From JACKIC01 sp964543795 (GTDB taxonomy: Bacteria; Planctomycetota; UBA1135; UBA2386), in assembly GCA_964543795.1 (NCBI GenBank), contig CAZIZN010000009.1:124001-188000 (forward strand): a stretch of 64,000 bases of DNA. Reading direction: 5' to 3'. Below, piece by piece: positions 9,644 through 17,641 of this stretch (positions within the stretch are counted from its first letter, which is position 1; every line of letters starts with the position of its first letter). Position numbers and translations under genes: made by a program. Below the pieces are notes generated by a model that saw only the letters and a program-made list of their open reading frames with translations, was not told the origin of the DNA and did not search any database.

Positions 9644-11611
9644 CTACGCTCCGTACTGCTTGATCGCGGCGTCCAGTTTCGGCAACACGACCAGGATGTA
9701 GCCGGCGACGAGCGCGACGGCCGCCGCGATGACCAGGAAGAACGCGGCCGGTGCCATCGCACCCTGCAGCACACCGAGGAAGCCGGAGAACTTGTTGCCG
9801 ACCGCCGTCGCGAAGAACCATCCGCCCATCGTGAGTCCGACGAAGCGCTTGGGGCTCAGTTTCGTCACCAGCGACAGGGCCATCGGCGAGAGGCACAGTT
9901 CGCCGACCGTGACGATGGCGTAGAACCCCATCAGCCACAAGCCGCTGACCTTGACGGCGCCGTTGTCGGAGAGGACGCCCGCACCCGCCATGAACAGCGC
10001 GGACAGCGCCGTCACGACCATGCCGACCAGGATCTTGCGCGCGGTGCTGAAGTCGATTCGGCGCGCCAGGAGCCAGCCGAAGAACAGCATCACCAAGGGC
10101 GTCATGACGATCACGAAGAACGCGTTCCACGACTGGTAGAGCTCGGCGTTCGCGGTGCGAAGGAACTCGCCGGGTGGCAGCTGCGGCGGATCACCGGCGA
10201 AGAGCACGTCGAACGACTCCTGCGTGACGAGGTAGGTCGCGAACTGCTTGCCGTCGACGGCGCGCACGAAGGCGATCCGCTGCGCCGCTGCGGCGCCGCC
10301 CTCGACCTCGACCGAGACCACGGGCAGGCCGTGGGAATCGGTCCCCTCGACGACGCGGACCTTCGGGAAGACGTCGATGGCGAGACGCTTCCAGCCCTGC
10401 TGCTGCGCGCTGAGTTCGCCGGTGAGCGGCAGGCTCTCGACGCGCACGTCGGCCGGCAGCTTGTCGCGCAGCACGGCGAGGCTCGCTTCGTCCATGCGCT
10501 TCTGGCCGAACATGCGCGCCTGCTCGACGGTCGCGATCGGCAGCAGCGTGCTGCGGTGCGGACGTGGCACGTCGACGGCGGCGTTGCCGTAGTAGCCGGG
10601 GTAGGCCTCGCCCGCGAACGCCGGCTTGCCGTCGATGACGAACGCGTCGGCGATCGCGACCACGGGATCGGCGACGCCCAGGTGGCGCGCGGTGTTGTCG
10701 TTGGCCCAGGTCGTCATCGCGCTGCCGTTCAGGTGCAGCACCATGAAGAACGTGCCGCCGGCGAGGTAGATCGGCATCAGGGCGCGCAGCCCCGGCTTCT
10801 CGGCGTCGGCCGCCTTCTTCGAGAGGTTGGCGAAGAACAGCAGGATCGGGATCGCGCCGAGCAGGAAGCCGAAGTCGGTCGGCTTGACGAGCTTGGTCAG
10901 GCCCGCGGGCAACACGTTGGCCGCCAGCCACCAGCCGGCAACGCCGACGAGCAGCGCTGGGGCGAGGATCCTGCCGAGGATCTCGCCGAAGGGCGTGTCC
11001 TCGGGGTTGGTACCGGGCACGCGGTCGGCCTTCTCGAGCACCTTCCAGCTCCAGCCGAGCACGACGATCGAGAGCAGCATGCCGACGCCGGCGGCGACGA
11101 AGACCATCTCCCACCAGAACGCGTTGCGCATGTACGCGACGAGGAAGTTCGCGAAGAACGCGCCGATGTTGATCCCCATGTAGAAGATGTTGAAGCCCGC
11201 GTCGCGCTTGGGATCCCCCTTCTGGTAGAGGTTGCCGACCATCGCGGAGATGTTCGGTTTGAAGAAGCCGTTGCCGCAGCACAGGAACACGAGCCCGGTC
11301 GGGAAGCTCCACTTCTGTCCCGTCGCCAGCAGGAAGAAGCCGGTCGCGAACAGCACGCCGCCGATGAGCACCGACCGGCGGTAGCCGAGGAAGCGGTCGG
11401 CGAGCAGACCGCCGAGGTAGGGCGTGAAGTAGACGAACGCGAGATAGAGACCGTAGATCTCGCTGCCGTCCGCCTTCGACCAGCCGAGACCGCCGCTCTC
11501 GGTGTCGGTCGCGTAGAGCAGCAGCACGCCGACCATCGTGTAGAAGGCGAGACGTTCCCACATCTCGATGAAGAACAGTCGGAACAGGCCCTGCGGATGG
11601 TTCGTGAACAT
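9644..11611 (-). CDS. POT family proton-dependent oligopeptide transporter
   Basis: 655 aa integral membrane protein. The N-terminus has the POT motif FFIEMWERLAFYTMVGVLLLY, then TPYLGGLLADRFLGYRRSV and FNIFYMGINIGAF, all typical of PTR2/POT carriers that import di- and tripeptides with protons. About 12-14 TM segments are visible. A periplasmic insertion of roughly 150 residues (about 300-470) separates the later helices, as in longer bacterial POTs. It lies upstream of cysteine dioxygenase on the same strand. Confidence 0.88.
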   Translation of the reverse strand: MFTNHPQGLFRLFFIEMWERLAFYTMVGVLLLYATDTESGGLGWSKADGSEIYGLYLAFVYFTPYLGGLLADRFLGYRRSVLIGGVLFATGFFLLATGQKWSFPTGLVFLCCGNGFFKPNISAMVGNLYQKGDPKRDAGFNIFYMGINIGAFFANFLVAYMRNAFWWEMVFVAAGVGMLLSIVVLGWSWKVLEKADRVPGTNPEDTPFGEILGRILAPALLVGVAGWWLAANVLPAGLTKLVKPTDFGFLLGAIPILLFFANLSKKAADAEKPGLRALMPIYLAGGTFFMVLHLNGSAMTTWANDNTARHLGVADPVVAIADAFVIDGKPAFAGEAYPGYYGNAAVDVPRPHRSTLLPIATVEQARMFGQKRMDEASLAVLRDKLPADVRVESLPLTGELSAQQQGWKRLAIDVFPKVRVVEGTDSHGLPVVSVEVEGGAAAAQRIAFVRAVDGKQFATYLVTQESFDVLFAGDPPQLPPGEFLRTANAELYQSWNAFFVIVMTPLVMLFFGWLLARRIDFSTARKILVGMVVTALSALFMAGAGVLSDNGAVKVSGLWLMGFYAIVTVGELCLSPMALSLVTKLSPKRFVGLTMGGWFFATAVGNKFSGFLGVLQGAMAPAAFFLVIAAAVALVAGYILVVLPKLDAAIKQYGA

Positions 11612-11804
11612 GGACGAGGGAGCGGGCGCACGAAGGCGCCGGAGCGGGGGTGGTGGAGGCGCCCGAGGCTAGCGGGGTGGCGCGACCCGGACACGAACGT
11701 TCGCGCCCTCCCGCGGATCGCCCTGCCCCACCTTGCCGCTTGCCTCCCCTGCCGGCGCGGGCCATCCTGCGGCGGTCCCGCACCCAGAACGAACGCGAGA
11801 ACCC

Positions 11805-12515
11805 ATGGGCCGTCAGTGGCTGCACAGCAAGAAAGAGGTCACGGCCAACCGCCGGGCCCAGATCACCTCCAAGCTCGTCCGTGAGATCATGGTCGCCGCC
11901 AAGATGGGCGTGCCCGATCCGGCGATGAACCCGCGCCTGTCGCTCGCCGTCGAGGCCGCCCGCAAGCAGTCGGTGTCGAACGACGTCATCCACCGCGCGA
12001 TCAAGAAGGGCTCCGGCGAAGGCGACGAGGGCGTCAACTACGAACTCGTCACCTACGAGGGCATGGGACCGCACAACGTGCCCGTCATCGTCGAGTGCCT
12101 GACCGAGAACCGGAACCGCACCGCCCCCGACATCCGCTCCCTGTTCAAGGATTGCCAGTTCGGCAGCAAGGTCACCTTCCTGTTCGACCACTGCGGCATC
12201 GTCGAGGCGACGATCGAGAAGACCGGCATCGACCGCGAGTCCGCCGCGATCGAGGCCGGCGCGCAGGATGTCGAAGCGCTCGAGAACACGCCGGAGGATC
12301 ACACCGGTGCGCGCTTCTTCACCGAGCGCACCGACCTCTACGCCGTCGCCGACGCCCTCAAGCAGGCCGGCTGGTCCGTGACCACCGCCGAACTCGGCTA
12401 TCGCGCCAAGGACCCCGTCGACCTCGCCGCCGACGACCGCGCCAAGGTCGAAGCCTTCCTCGAGCGCCTCGACAGCCACGACGACGTGCAGAAGGTCTAC
12501 GCCGGCCTCAAATAG
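11805..12515 (+). CDS. YeeN/YebC-family (TACO1-like) regulator
   Basis: 236 aa. ATG 11805 was chosen because it gives the family start MGRQW..., close to MGRKW of E. coli YeeN; the open frame upstream is spurious. Conserved features include NPRLSLAVEAAR, IHRAIKKGSG, YEGMGPHNVPVIVECLTENRNRT and the C-terminal LDSHDDVQKVY. YebC/PmpR proteins act as transcriptional regulators or relieve ribosome stalling at proline runs; which applies to the YeeN branch is not settled. The gene is divergent from the POT transporter. Confidence 0.88.
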   Translation: MGRQWLHSKKEVTANRRAQITSKLVREIMVAAKMGVPDPAMNPRLSLAVEAARKQSVSNDVIHRAIKKGSGEGDEGVNYELVTYEGMGPHNVPVIVECLTENRNRTAPDIRSLFKDCQFGSKVTFLFDHCGIVEATIEKTGIDRESAAIEAGAQDVEALENTPEDHTGARFFTERTDLYAVADALKQAGWSVTTAELGYRAKDPVDLAADDRAKVEAFLERLDSHDDVQKVYAGLK

Positions 12516-12594
12516 TTGCGTACCGAACCAGGTTCGTTCCACCACCATCTGCGCGCGCCTTCGCCCCTCGCGCCGCGGCGCCGACGCCAGCACC

Positions 12595-13221
12595 TCACGC
12601 CTCGACCACCACCACCGGCACCACGAACCGCTGCGCGATGGCAACCGCGGCGGCCAGCGCGGCGAGTCCGCGCCGCGCCGCGTCGAGCAGGCCGCCGCCG
12701 GCCAGCGCCGGCAGTTCGCGCCAGCCGGCCAGCGCGTCGATGTCGGCCTGGAACGTGCGCTGGTTGAGCCAGCGCAGCTGGTCGGCGAGAACGTCCAGCG
12801 AGCCGATCTCCGCCGCGTCGCCGTCGGGCAGAGGCGCCCGCAGCGTGACCGGGAAGTCGCCGGGCAACCAGACGCGACAGGCGAGGATCTGTCCGTAGAG
12901 GCTCCTGGCGAACTTCGCCTCAGCCGCCGCACGCCACTGCGGATCGAGCTCGAGCAGCGGCGGCAAGGTGTCCGGCATCTCCGCCTCGGCGCGCTCGGCG
13001 TAGAGCGCGAACAGCCGCAGCCCCATCCAGCCGGCCTCGTCGAGTTCGGCCCGGAACGCGACGTCCGCACCTTCGTCCCACGTCAGTCGCGCGGCGACCT
13101 TCGCAGCCACCGACGCACGCAGGTCGTCGCGCCACGCCTCGACGCCGCGCCGCAGCGCCAGCGCCTCGTCGGGGTCGCGCGCGTAGAAGCGCGACAACGG
13201 TCCCGCGAAGGCGTGCGCCAT
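12595..13221 (-). CDS. Hypothetical protein
   Basis: 208 aa from ATG 13221 (the longer frame from 13302 adds a low-complexity Arg/Ala leader typical of shadow sequence). The product is mostly helical and soluble, begins MAHAFAGPLSRFYARDPDEAL, and has regularly spaced acidic and Trp/Leu positions. Not recognised. It lies 85 bp downstream of the AlgJ-like gene on the same strand and may be the tail of that transcript. Confidence 0.55.
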   Translation of the reverse strand: MAHAFAGPLSRFYARDPDEALALRRGVEAWRDDLRASVAAKVAARLTWDEGADVAFRAELDEAGWMGLRLFALYAERAEAEMPDTLPPLLELDPQWRAAAEAKFARSLYGQILACRVWLPGDFPVTLRAPLPDGDAAEIGSLDVLADQLRWLNQRTFQADIDALAGWRELPALAGGGLLDAARRGLAALAAAVAIAQRFVVPVVVVEA

Positions 13222-13306
13222 CAGCGACAGGACTCCGGAACGGGCACGGCGGCGTGCATGCGTGCATCGTGCCGACGGCCTCGCCGCGCTGCCACCGGGC
13301 ACGAGG

Positions 13307-14506
13307 TCACAGCGACGGATTCCGCCATGCCTCCTCGAAGAAGCCGCGCTCGACGATCTCCCAGATCACGAGCCTGGTCCGCGGCTGCTGCGGCAGCAGG
13401 CCGATCGCCTCGCGGATCGACTCGATGCCTGCCGCACCGTCGTTCTGCACGAGACGGATCGCGCGGCCGAGCGCCAGCCGCAGCGCGTGACTGCCGTCGT
13501 GGGAGAAACTCGTGCCGGCGAGCAGGATCTCGGCGTCGGTCTCTTCGCCCGTGAACGGCACGGCACCCTGCGGCGTCGCCAGTCCGGTGTGGTACACGTC
13601 GGCCCGGTCCTGCAACGCGTACGTGAGCAGACTCATCGGCACCGAGCGCGTCGGCGCCCCGGCCTGCTCGAGGCTCAGGAATCCGGCGCTCGCGGCGAGG
13701 TCGCCGAGGCGATCGACGCGATGGTGCATCGCCACGACCACCGGCTGCCGCGGCGCCAACCGCGCGCCCACGGGCGACGCCTCGATCGCGGCCGCGACCG
13801 CCTGCGCGGCGATGAACGCCCCGGTCGGCTCCCAGTGCGTGTCGCGCGGCTTGTAGAGCGGTGCCGGGTTCGCCGCCCTGGCCGCGCGCAGGACCGACGC
13901 GAGGTCCGTAGTGGCGATGCCGAGCTGGCGCAGCTCGGCGAGCAGACCGTCGTAGACGGCCTCCTTCGCGGGCGAGAGCGCGCCGGGTCGCACCTGCTCC
14001 GGATACACCCGCGCCTTGTCGGGCACGATCATCACGAACAGCACGGCGCCGGCGGCCGCGACGCGCTCCTGGACGAGCTGCAGCATCCGCCGGCGCTCGG
14101 CCGCACGTGCCCGCAAGGCCGCGACGTCCGGCTGCAGCGTGACGTTCCCGAACAGCCAGCCGTCCTCGCCGAAGTGCGCGATGCGGCTCTGCGGCACCCC
14201 GAGGCGATAGAGCGTCTCGTTCCACGTGCCGCGCAACCAGAACGTCGCCGGCGCAGCCTCGCGCAGATAGCGGTCCATCGCGACCATCCACTTGCCGTCG
14301 AGCACGGTCTCCGGGGTCGCCTCCGGCCGTCGGACCGTCGACTTCGTCAGCAGCGCTGGCGCCTCGTGCCCGAACACTCCGTGCCACACCAGATGCCACG
14401 CCGGGACGCCGCAGAGGAGCAGTGCCGCGGCGACGAGCACGTGCCAGCGCACGGCCCACTGGGCCGGCGTCTGCGGCGACGGAGTCGCGTGGAGCTCTTC
14501 GCCCAT
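13307..14506 (-). CDS. AlgJ/AlgX-like SGNH-type polysaccharide O-acetyltransferase
   Basis: 399 aa from ATG 14506, 2 nt after the MBOAT gene stop. One N-terminal TM helix (about 22-42) anchors a periplasmic SGNH-like domain. Family motifs visible: GEDGWLFGN near 135, FVMIVPDKARVYPE near 190 and YKPRDTHWEPTG near 255, the last being the DxHW catalytic pair of AlgJ/AlgX. These enzymes transfer acetyl from an MBOAT partner to exopolysaccharide. The adjacent AlgI-like gene supplies that partner. Confidence 0.82.
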   Translation of the reverse strand: MGEELHATPSPQTPAQWAVRWHVLVAAALLLCGVPAWHLVWHGVFGHEAPALLTKSTVRRPEATPETVLDGKWMVAMDRYLREAAPATFWLRGTWNETLYRLGVPQSRIAHFGEDGWLFGNVTLQPDVAALRARAAERRRMLQLVQERVAAAGAVLFVMIVPDKARVYPEQVRPGALSPAKEAVYDGLLAELRQLGIATTDLASVLRAARAANPAPLYKPRDTHWEPTGAFIAAQAVAAAIEASPVGARLAPRQPVVVAMHHRVDRLGDLAASAGFLSLEQAGAPTRSVPMSLLTYALQDRADVYHTGLATPQGAVPFTGEETDAEILLAGTSFSHDGSHALRLALGRAIRLVQNDGAAGIESIREAIGLLPQQPRTRLVIWEIVERGFFEEAWRNPSL

Positions 14507-14508
14507 GG

Positions 14509-15888
14509 TCAGAACCTGAAGTAGAGGAACGGCACGGAGTCGCTGGCGAGCAACTGACAGACCGCGGCGACGAACGCGAGGAAGCACGCCAGCATGACCA
14601 GCGGATGGAACCGCCGCACGAGCTGCTCGCTGCGCGGCAACGCGAACACGATCAGCAGACCGGCCAGCAGCGGCCCGTAGACGACCGGGGCCGCCTGCCC
14701 CATCGCGGGCAGCGCACCGAGTCCGTGCAGACCGACCATGCCGGCCCAGACGGACGCGACGTCGGCCGTGCCGTCGGCGCGGAAGATCACCCAGCCGAAC
14801 ACCACGACGGCGAACGTCGCGGCGACCTGCAGCGGCCGCGGCAGGCGCCCGTACGGCGCGGCCTTGCCGAGACGACGTTCGACGATCAGCCAGAACCCCT
14901 GCCAGCCGCCCCAGAGCAGGAACGTCCACGCCGCACCGTGCCACAGGCCGCCGAGCAGCATCGTCGCCGCGAGGTTCACGTAGGTCCGCACCTCCCCGCG
15001 TCGGTTGCCACCGAGCGACACGTAGAGGTAGTCGCGCAACCACGTCGAGAGGCTCACGTGCCACCGCCGCCAGAACTCGGTGATGCTGTGCGCCCGGTAC
15101 GGCGACAGGAAGTTGCTCGGGAAGCGGAACCCGAGCATCAGCCCGAGTCCGATCGCGATGTCGCTGTAGCCCGAGAAGTCGAAGTAGATCTGCACGGTGT
15201 AGGCGAGCGCGCCCGCCCATGCCGCCAGCAGCCCGGGCGCATCCTGCCCGAACACCGCGTCGGCGAGCGGCGCCGCGCGGTCGGCGATCAGCACCTTCTT
15301 GGCGAGCCCGATCGCGAGCAGCATCAGGCCGTCGGTGAACCGCACGAGGTCCGTTCGCCGCGCGCGCAACTGCTCCGCCACGTCGCGATAGCGCACGATC
15401 GGTCCGGCGACGAGCTGTGGGAACATCGACACGAAACAGACGAGGTCGAGGAACGAACGCTCGGGCCGCACGTCGCCGCGGTAGACGTCGATCGTGTAGC
15501 TCATCGACTGGAACGTGAAGAACGAGATGCCGACGGGCAGCAGCACCTCCTCCCACGCCACCGGCCACGGCGCGACGTCGTTCCAGGTCTCGGCGAACAG
15601 GTTCGCGTACTTGAACCAGCCGAGCAGACCGAGGTTCGTGGTGATCGACAACCAGAGCCAGACCTTGCGCGGGCGACCCGAATCGCGCTCGCCCATCAGC
15701 CGCGCCGCGAGATAGTCGACGAGCACGCTGGCGAGCATCAGCAGCACGTACTGCGGCCGCCACCAGCCGTAGAACGCGAAGCTGCCGATCGTCAGCAGCA
15801 GGTTGCGCCAGCGCGGCGGCAGCAGGAAGTACGCAGGCAGGCAGACAGGCAGGAACCAGAACAGGAAGACGAACGAAGCGAAGACCAC
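14509..15888 (-). CDS. algI: MBOAT family O-acyltransferase (AlgI-like)
   Basis: 459 aa, about ten TM helices. Contains the MBOAT core: FFTFQSMSYTIDVYRG, FPQLVAGPIVRY, YFDFSGYSDIAIGLGLMLGF, ITEFWRRWHVSLSTWLRDY and the catalytic-histidine motif LLGGLWHGAAW. AlgI-type proteins move acetyl groups across the inner membrane for O-acetylation of secreted polysaccharide, working with the AlgJ-like protein encoded next. Starts 9 nt after the gpsA stop. No alginate polymerase genes are in view, so the acetylated polymer is unknown. Confidence 0.88.
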   Translation of the reverse strand: MVFASFVFLFWFLPVCLPAYFLLPPRWRNLLLTIGSFAFYGWWRPQYVLLMLASVLVDYLAARLMGERDSGRPRKVWLWLSITTNLGLLGWFKYANLFAETWNDVAPWPVAWEEVLLPVGISFFTFQSMSYTIDVYRGDVRPERSFLDLVCFVSMFPQLVAGPIVRYRDVAEQLRARRTDLVRFTDGLMLLAIGLAKKVLIADRAAPLADAVFGQDAPGLLAAWAGALAYTVQIYFDFSGYSDIAIGLGLMLGFRFPSNFLSPYRAHSITEFWRRWHVSLSTWLRDYLYVSLGGNRRGEVRTYVNLAATMLLGGLWHGAAWTFLLWGGWQGFWLIVERRLGKAAPYGRLPRPLQVAATFAVVVFGWVIFRADGTADVASVWAGMVGLHGLGALPAMGQAAPVVYGPLLAGLLIVFALPRSEQLVRRFHPLVMLACFLAFVAAVCQLLASDSVPFLYFRF

Positions 15889-15897
15889 GGGGGGCCC

Positions 15898-16890
15898 TCA
15901 GTCCTCTGCCTTCGGATCGCGCTCCATCAGCGCCCGCACCGCGTCGCGCGGCGACATGCCGGCCCAGAGCACGCGCTCGACGGCGGTCGCGATCGGCATC
16001 TCGATGCCGAGCCGCTGTGCGGCGGCGACGACGACGCGCGACGTGAAGACGCCTTCGGCGACCTTCGGCGACGCCGCGAGCGCCTGCTGCAGCGTCGCGC
16101 CCCTGCCGATGCGCTCGCCGAACGCCCGGTTGCGGCCGTGCCGCGAGAACGCGGTCACGGCGAGGTCGCCGACGCCCGCCAGACCGTGGAAGGTCCGCGG
16201 GTCGGCGCCCTGCGCGACACCGAAGCGGGCCATCTCGACGATCCCGCGGGCGAGGATGGCGGCCTTGGTGTTGTCGCCGTAACCCAGACCGTCGGCGATG
16301 CCGGCCGCGAGCGCCATCACGTTCTTGACCGCGCCGCACAGCTCGATGCCGAGCACGTCGCGGTTGCGATAGACGCGGAACGTGGGCGTCGACAGCGCCG
16401 TCTGCAGCGCCGCGAGCCGTTCCCCCTCGGCGCCGGCGAGCACCACGGTCGTCGGCACCTGACGCGCGACCTCCTCGGCGTGGCTGGGCCCACTGAGCAC
16501 GAACACCCGCGCGGCATCGCCGACGAGGTCCGCGAGCACCTCCGACGGCCGGTTGCCGGTCGACTGTTCGAGCCCCTTCGCGAGCGAAACCAGCGCCGCT
16601 CCGTGCGGCAGCAAGGCGCGCATGCCAGAGACCACGGCGCGCACGTGCTGGGTCGGCACGGCGACGAGCACGATCCCGGCATCCGCGAGCGCCGCACCGG
16701 CGTCGGAACCGACGTGCACCGCCGCCGGCAGTTCGACGCCGTCGAGATACCGCGGATTGCGCCGACTCGCCGCGATCGACGCGGTGTAGACCGCATCGTG
16801 ACCCCACAGCGAGACGACGTGACCGGCGCGCGCCAGCACCAGCGCCATCGCGGTGCCGAAGCCGCCGTTGCCGAGGATCGCGACCTTCAT
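15898..16890 (-). CDS. gpsA: Glycerol-3-phosphate dehydrogenase [NAD(P)+]
   Basis: 330 aa. N-terminal dinucleotide-binding motif GNGGFGTAMA (about 7-16), then LSGPSHAEEVA, the catalytic-lysine segment ELCGAVKNVMALAAGI, GLGYGDNTKAAI and GLAGVGDLAVT, all signature GpsA positions; length is standard. It reduces dihydroxyacetone phosphate to sn-glycerol-3-phosphate for phospholipid synthesis. ATG 16890 overlaps the plsY stop (ATGA), so synthesis and first acylation of G3P are coupled. Confidence 0.95.
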   Translation of the reverse strand: MKVAILGNGGFGTAMALVLARAGHVVSLWGHDAVYTASIAASRRNPRYLDGVELPAAVHVGSDAGAALADAGIVLVAVPTQHVRAVVSGMRALLPHGAALVSLAKGLEQSTGNRPSEVLADLVGDAARVFVLSGPSHAEEVARQVPTTVVLAGAEGERLAALQTALSTPTFRVYRNRDVLGIELCGAVKNVMALAAGIADGLGYGDNTKAAILARGIVEMARFGVAQGADPRTFHGLAGVGDLAVTAFSRHGRNRAFGERIGRGATLQQALAASPKVAEGVFTSRVVVAAAQRLGIEMPIATAVERVLWAGMSPRDAVRALMERDPKAED

Positions 16891-17510
16891 GCCGCCCCCT
16901 CGGCACGGGCGGCGAAGTGCTTGCGCAGGTTGCTGCGGTGCGTCCAGAAGAGGAACACCGCGAGCAGCAGACAGAGCACGGTGATCGGCAGCCGTTCGCC
17001 GAACGCGCTGTCCGGGTGCAGCACGATCGCTGCAGCGGCCAAGGCGGCGCCGAGCGCGAGGCTGCCCCAGAACACCTGACCCGAGAGCCAGCGCACGACG
17101 AAGAACACGGTCAGCGCGACGAGAGTCGCCTGCCAGTCCAGCGCCAGCAGCGCGCCGGTGGCGGTCGCGACGCCCTTGCCGCCGCGCCAGCCGAGGAACG
17201 GCGTGAACACGTGGCCGAGCACCGCAGCCGCCGCGAGCACGGCGCCCGCCGTCGCATCGCCGCCGCCCAGGAACATCGTCGGCAGCAGTCCCTTGCCCGC
17301 GTCGAGCACGTAGATGGCGAGGAACGCCACCAGACGCGCCCCCTTGCCTTCGAACGCGCGACTGGCGTTCGTCGCGCCGACGTTGCCGCTGCCGATCGCG
17401 CGCAGATCCCTGCCCTTGCACCAGCGCACGACGAGCCACGCGAACGGCAGGGCACCGCAGAGGAACGCGGCAGCGGCCAGCGGCACGAGTTCGAGGGCGG
17501 AGGGAGGCAC
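16887..17510 (-). CDS. plsY: Acyl-phosphate:glycerol-3-phosphate acyltransferase
   Basis: 207 aa, about five TM helices. The three PlsY motifs are present: GSGNVGATNASR (about 41-52), the GWRGGKGVATATG glycine-rich loop (about 106-118) and a later charged loop. PlsY acylates G3P from acyl-phosphate at the inner membrane. First gene of a plsY-gpsA-algI-algJ-like run. Confidence 0.93.
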   Translation of the reverse strand: MPPSALELVPLAAAAFLCGALPFAWLVVRWCKGRDLRAIGSGNVGATNASRAFEGKGARLVAFLAIYVLDAGKGLLPTMFLGGGDATAGAVLAAAAVLGHVFTPFLGWRGGKGVATATGALLALDWQATLVALTVFFVVRWLSGQVFWGSLALGAALAAAAIVLHPDSAFGERLPITVLCLLLAVFLFWTHRSNLRKHFAARAEGAA

Positions 17511-17540
17511 GGCGCGGAAGGCTAGGAGTTCGCACGGCGT

Positions 17541-17600
17541 GCGCCAACTGTGGGGGCGCCAACTGCCGGGGCGCCAACTGTCGAGGCGCCAACGTCGGGG
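17541..17600. repeat. Four tandem 15-bp repeats (GCGCCAACTGNNGGG-like)
   Basis: Units at 17541-17555, 17556-17570, 17571-17585 and 17586-17600 begin GCGCCAACTG, GCGCCAACTG, GCGCCAACTG and GCGCCAACGT and differ at only a few positions. They sit in the divergent intergenic region between plsY and the hydantoinase gene, just upstream of both, so they could be a minisatellite or a multi-copy regulator site. Confidence 0.75.
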
Positions 17601-17641
17601 CGGTCGTGCATTCGCCGCCGGCGACGCTACGGTGCCGCGCC

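Noticed and set aside
9071..11884. 937-residue plus-strand frame opposite the POT and dioxygenase genes
   Set aside because: Rich in Arg, Glu, Gly and His in shadow fashion, no start context, and two well-supported genes lie on the other strand.
17541..17600. Tandem repeats as a CRISPR array
   Set aside because: Units are contiguous 15-mers without spacers and no cas genes are present.
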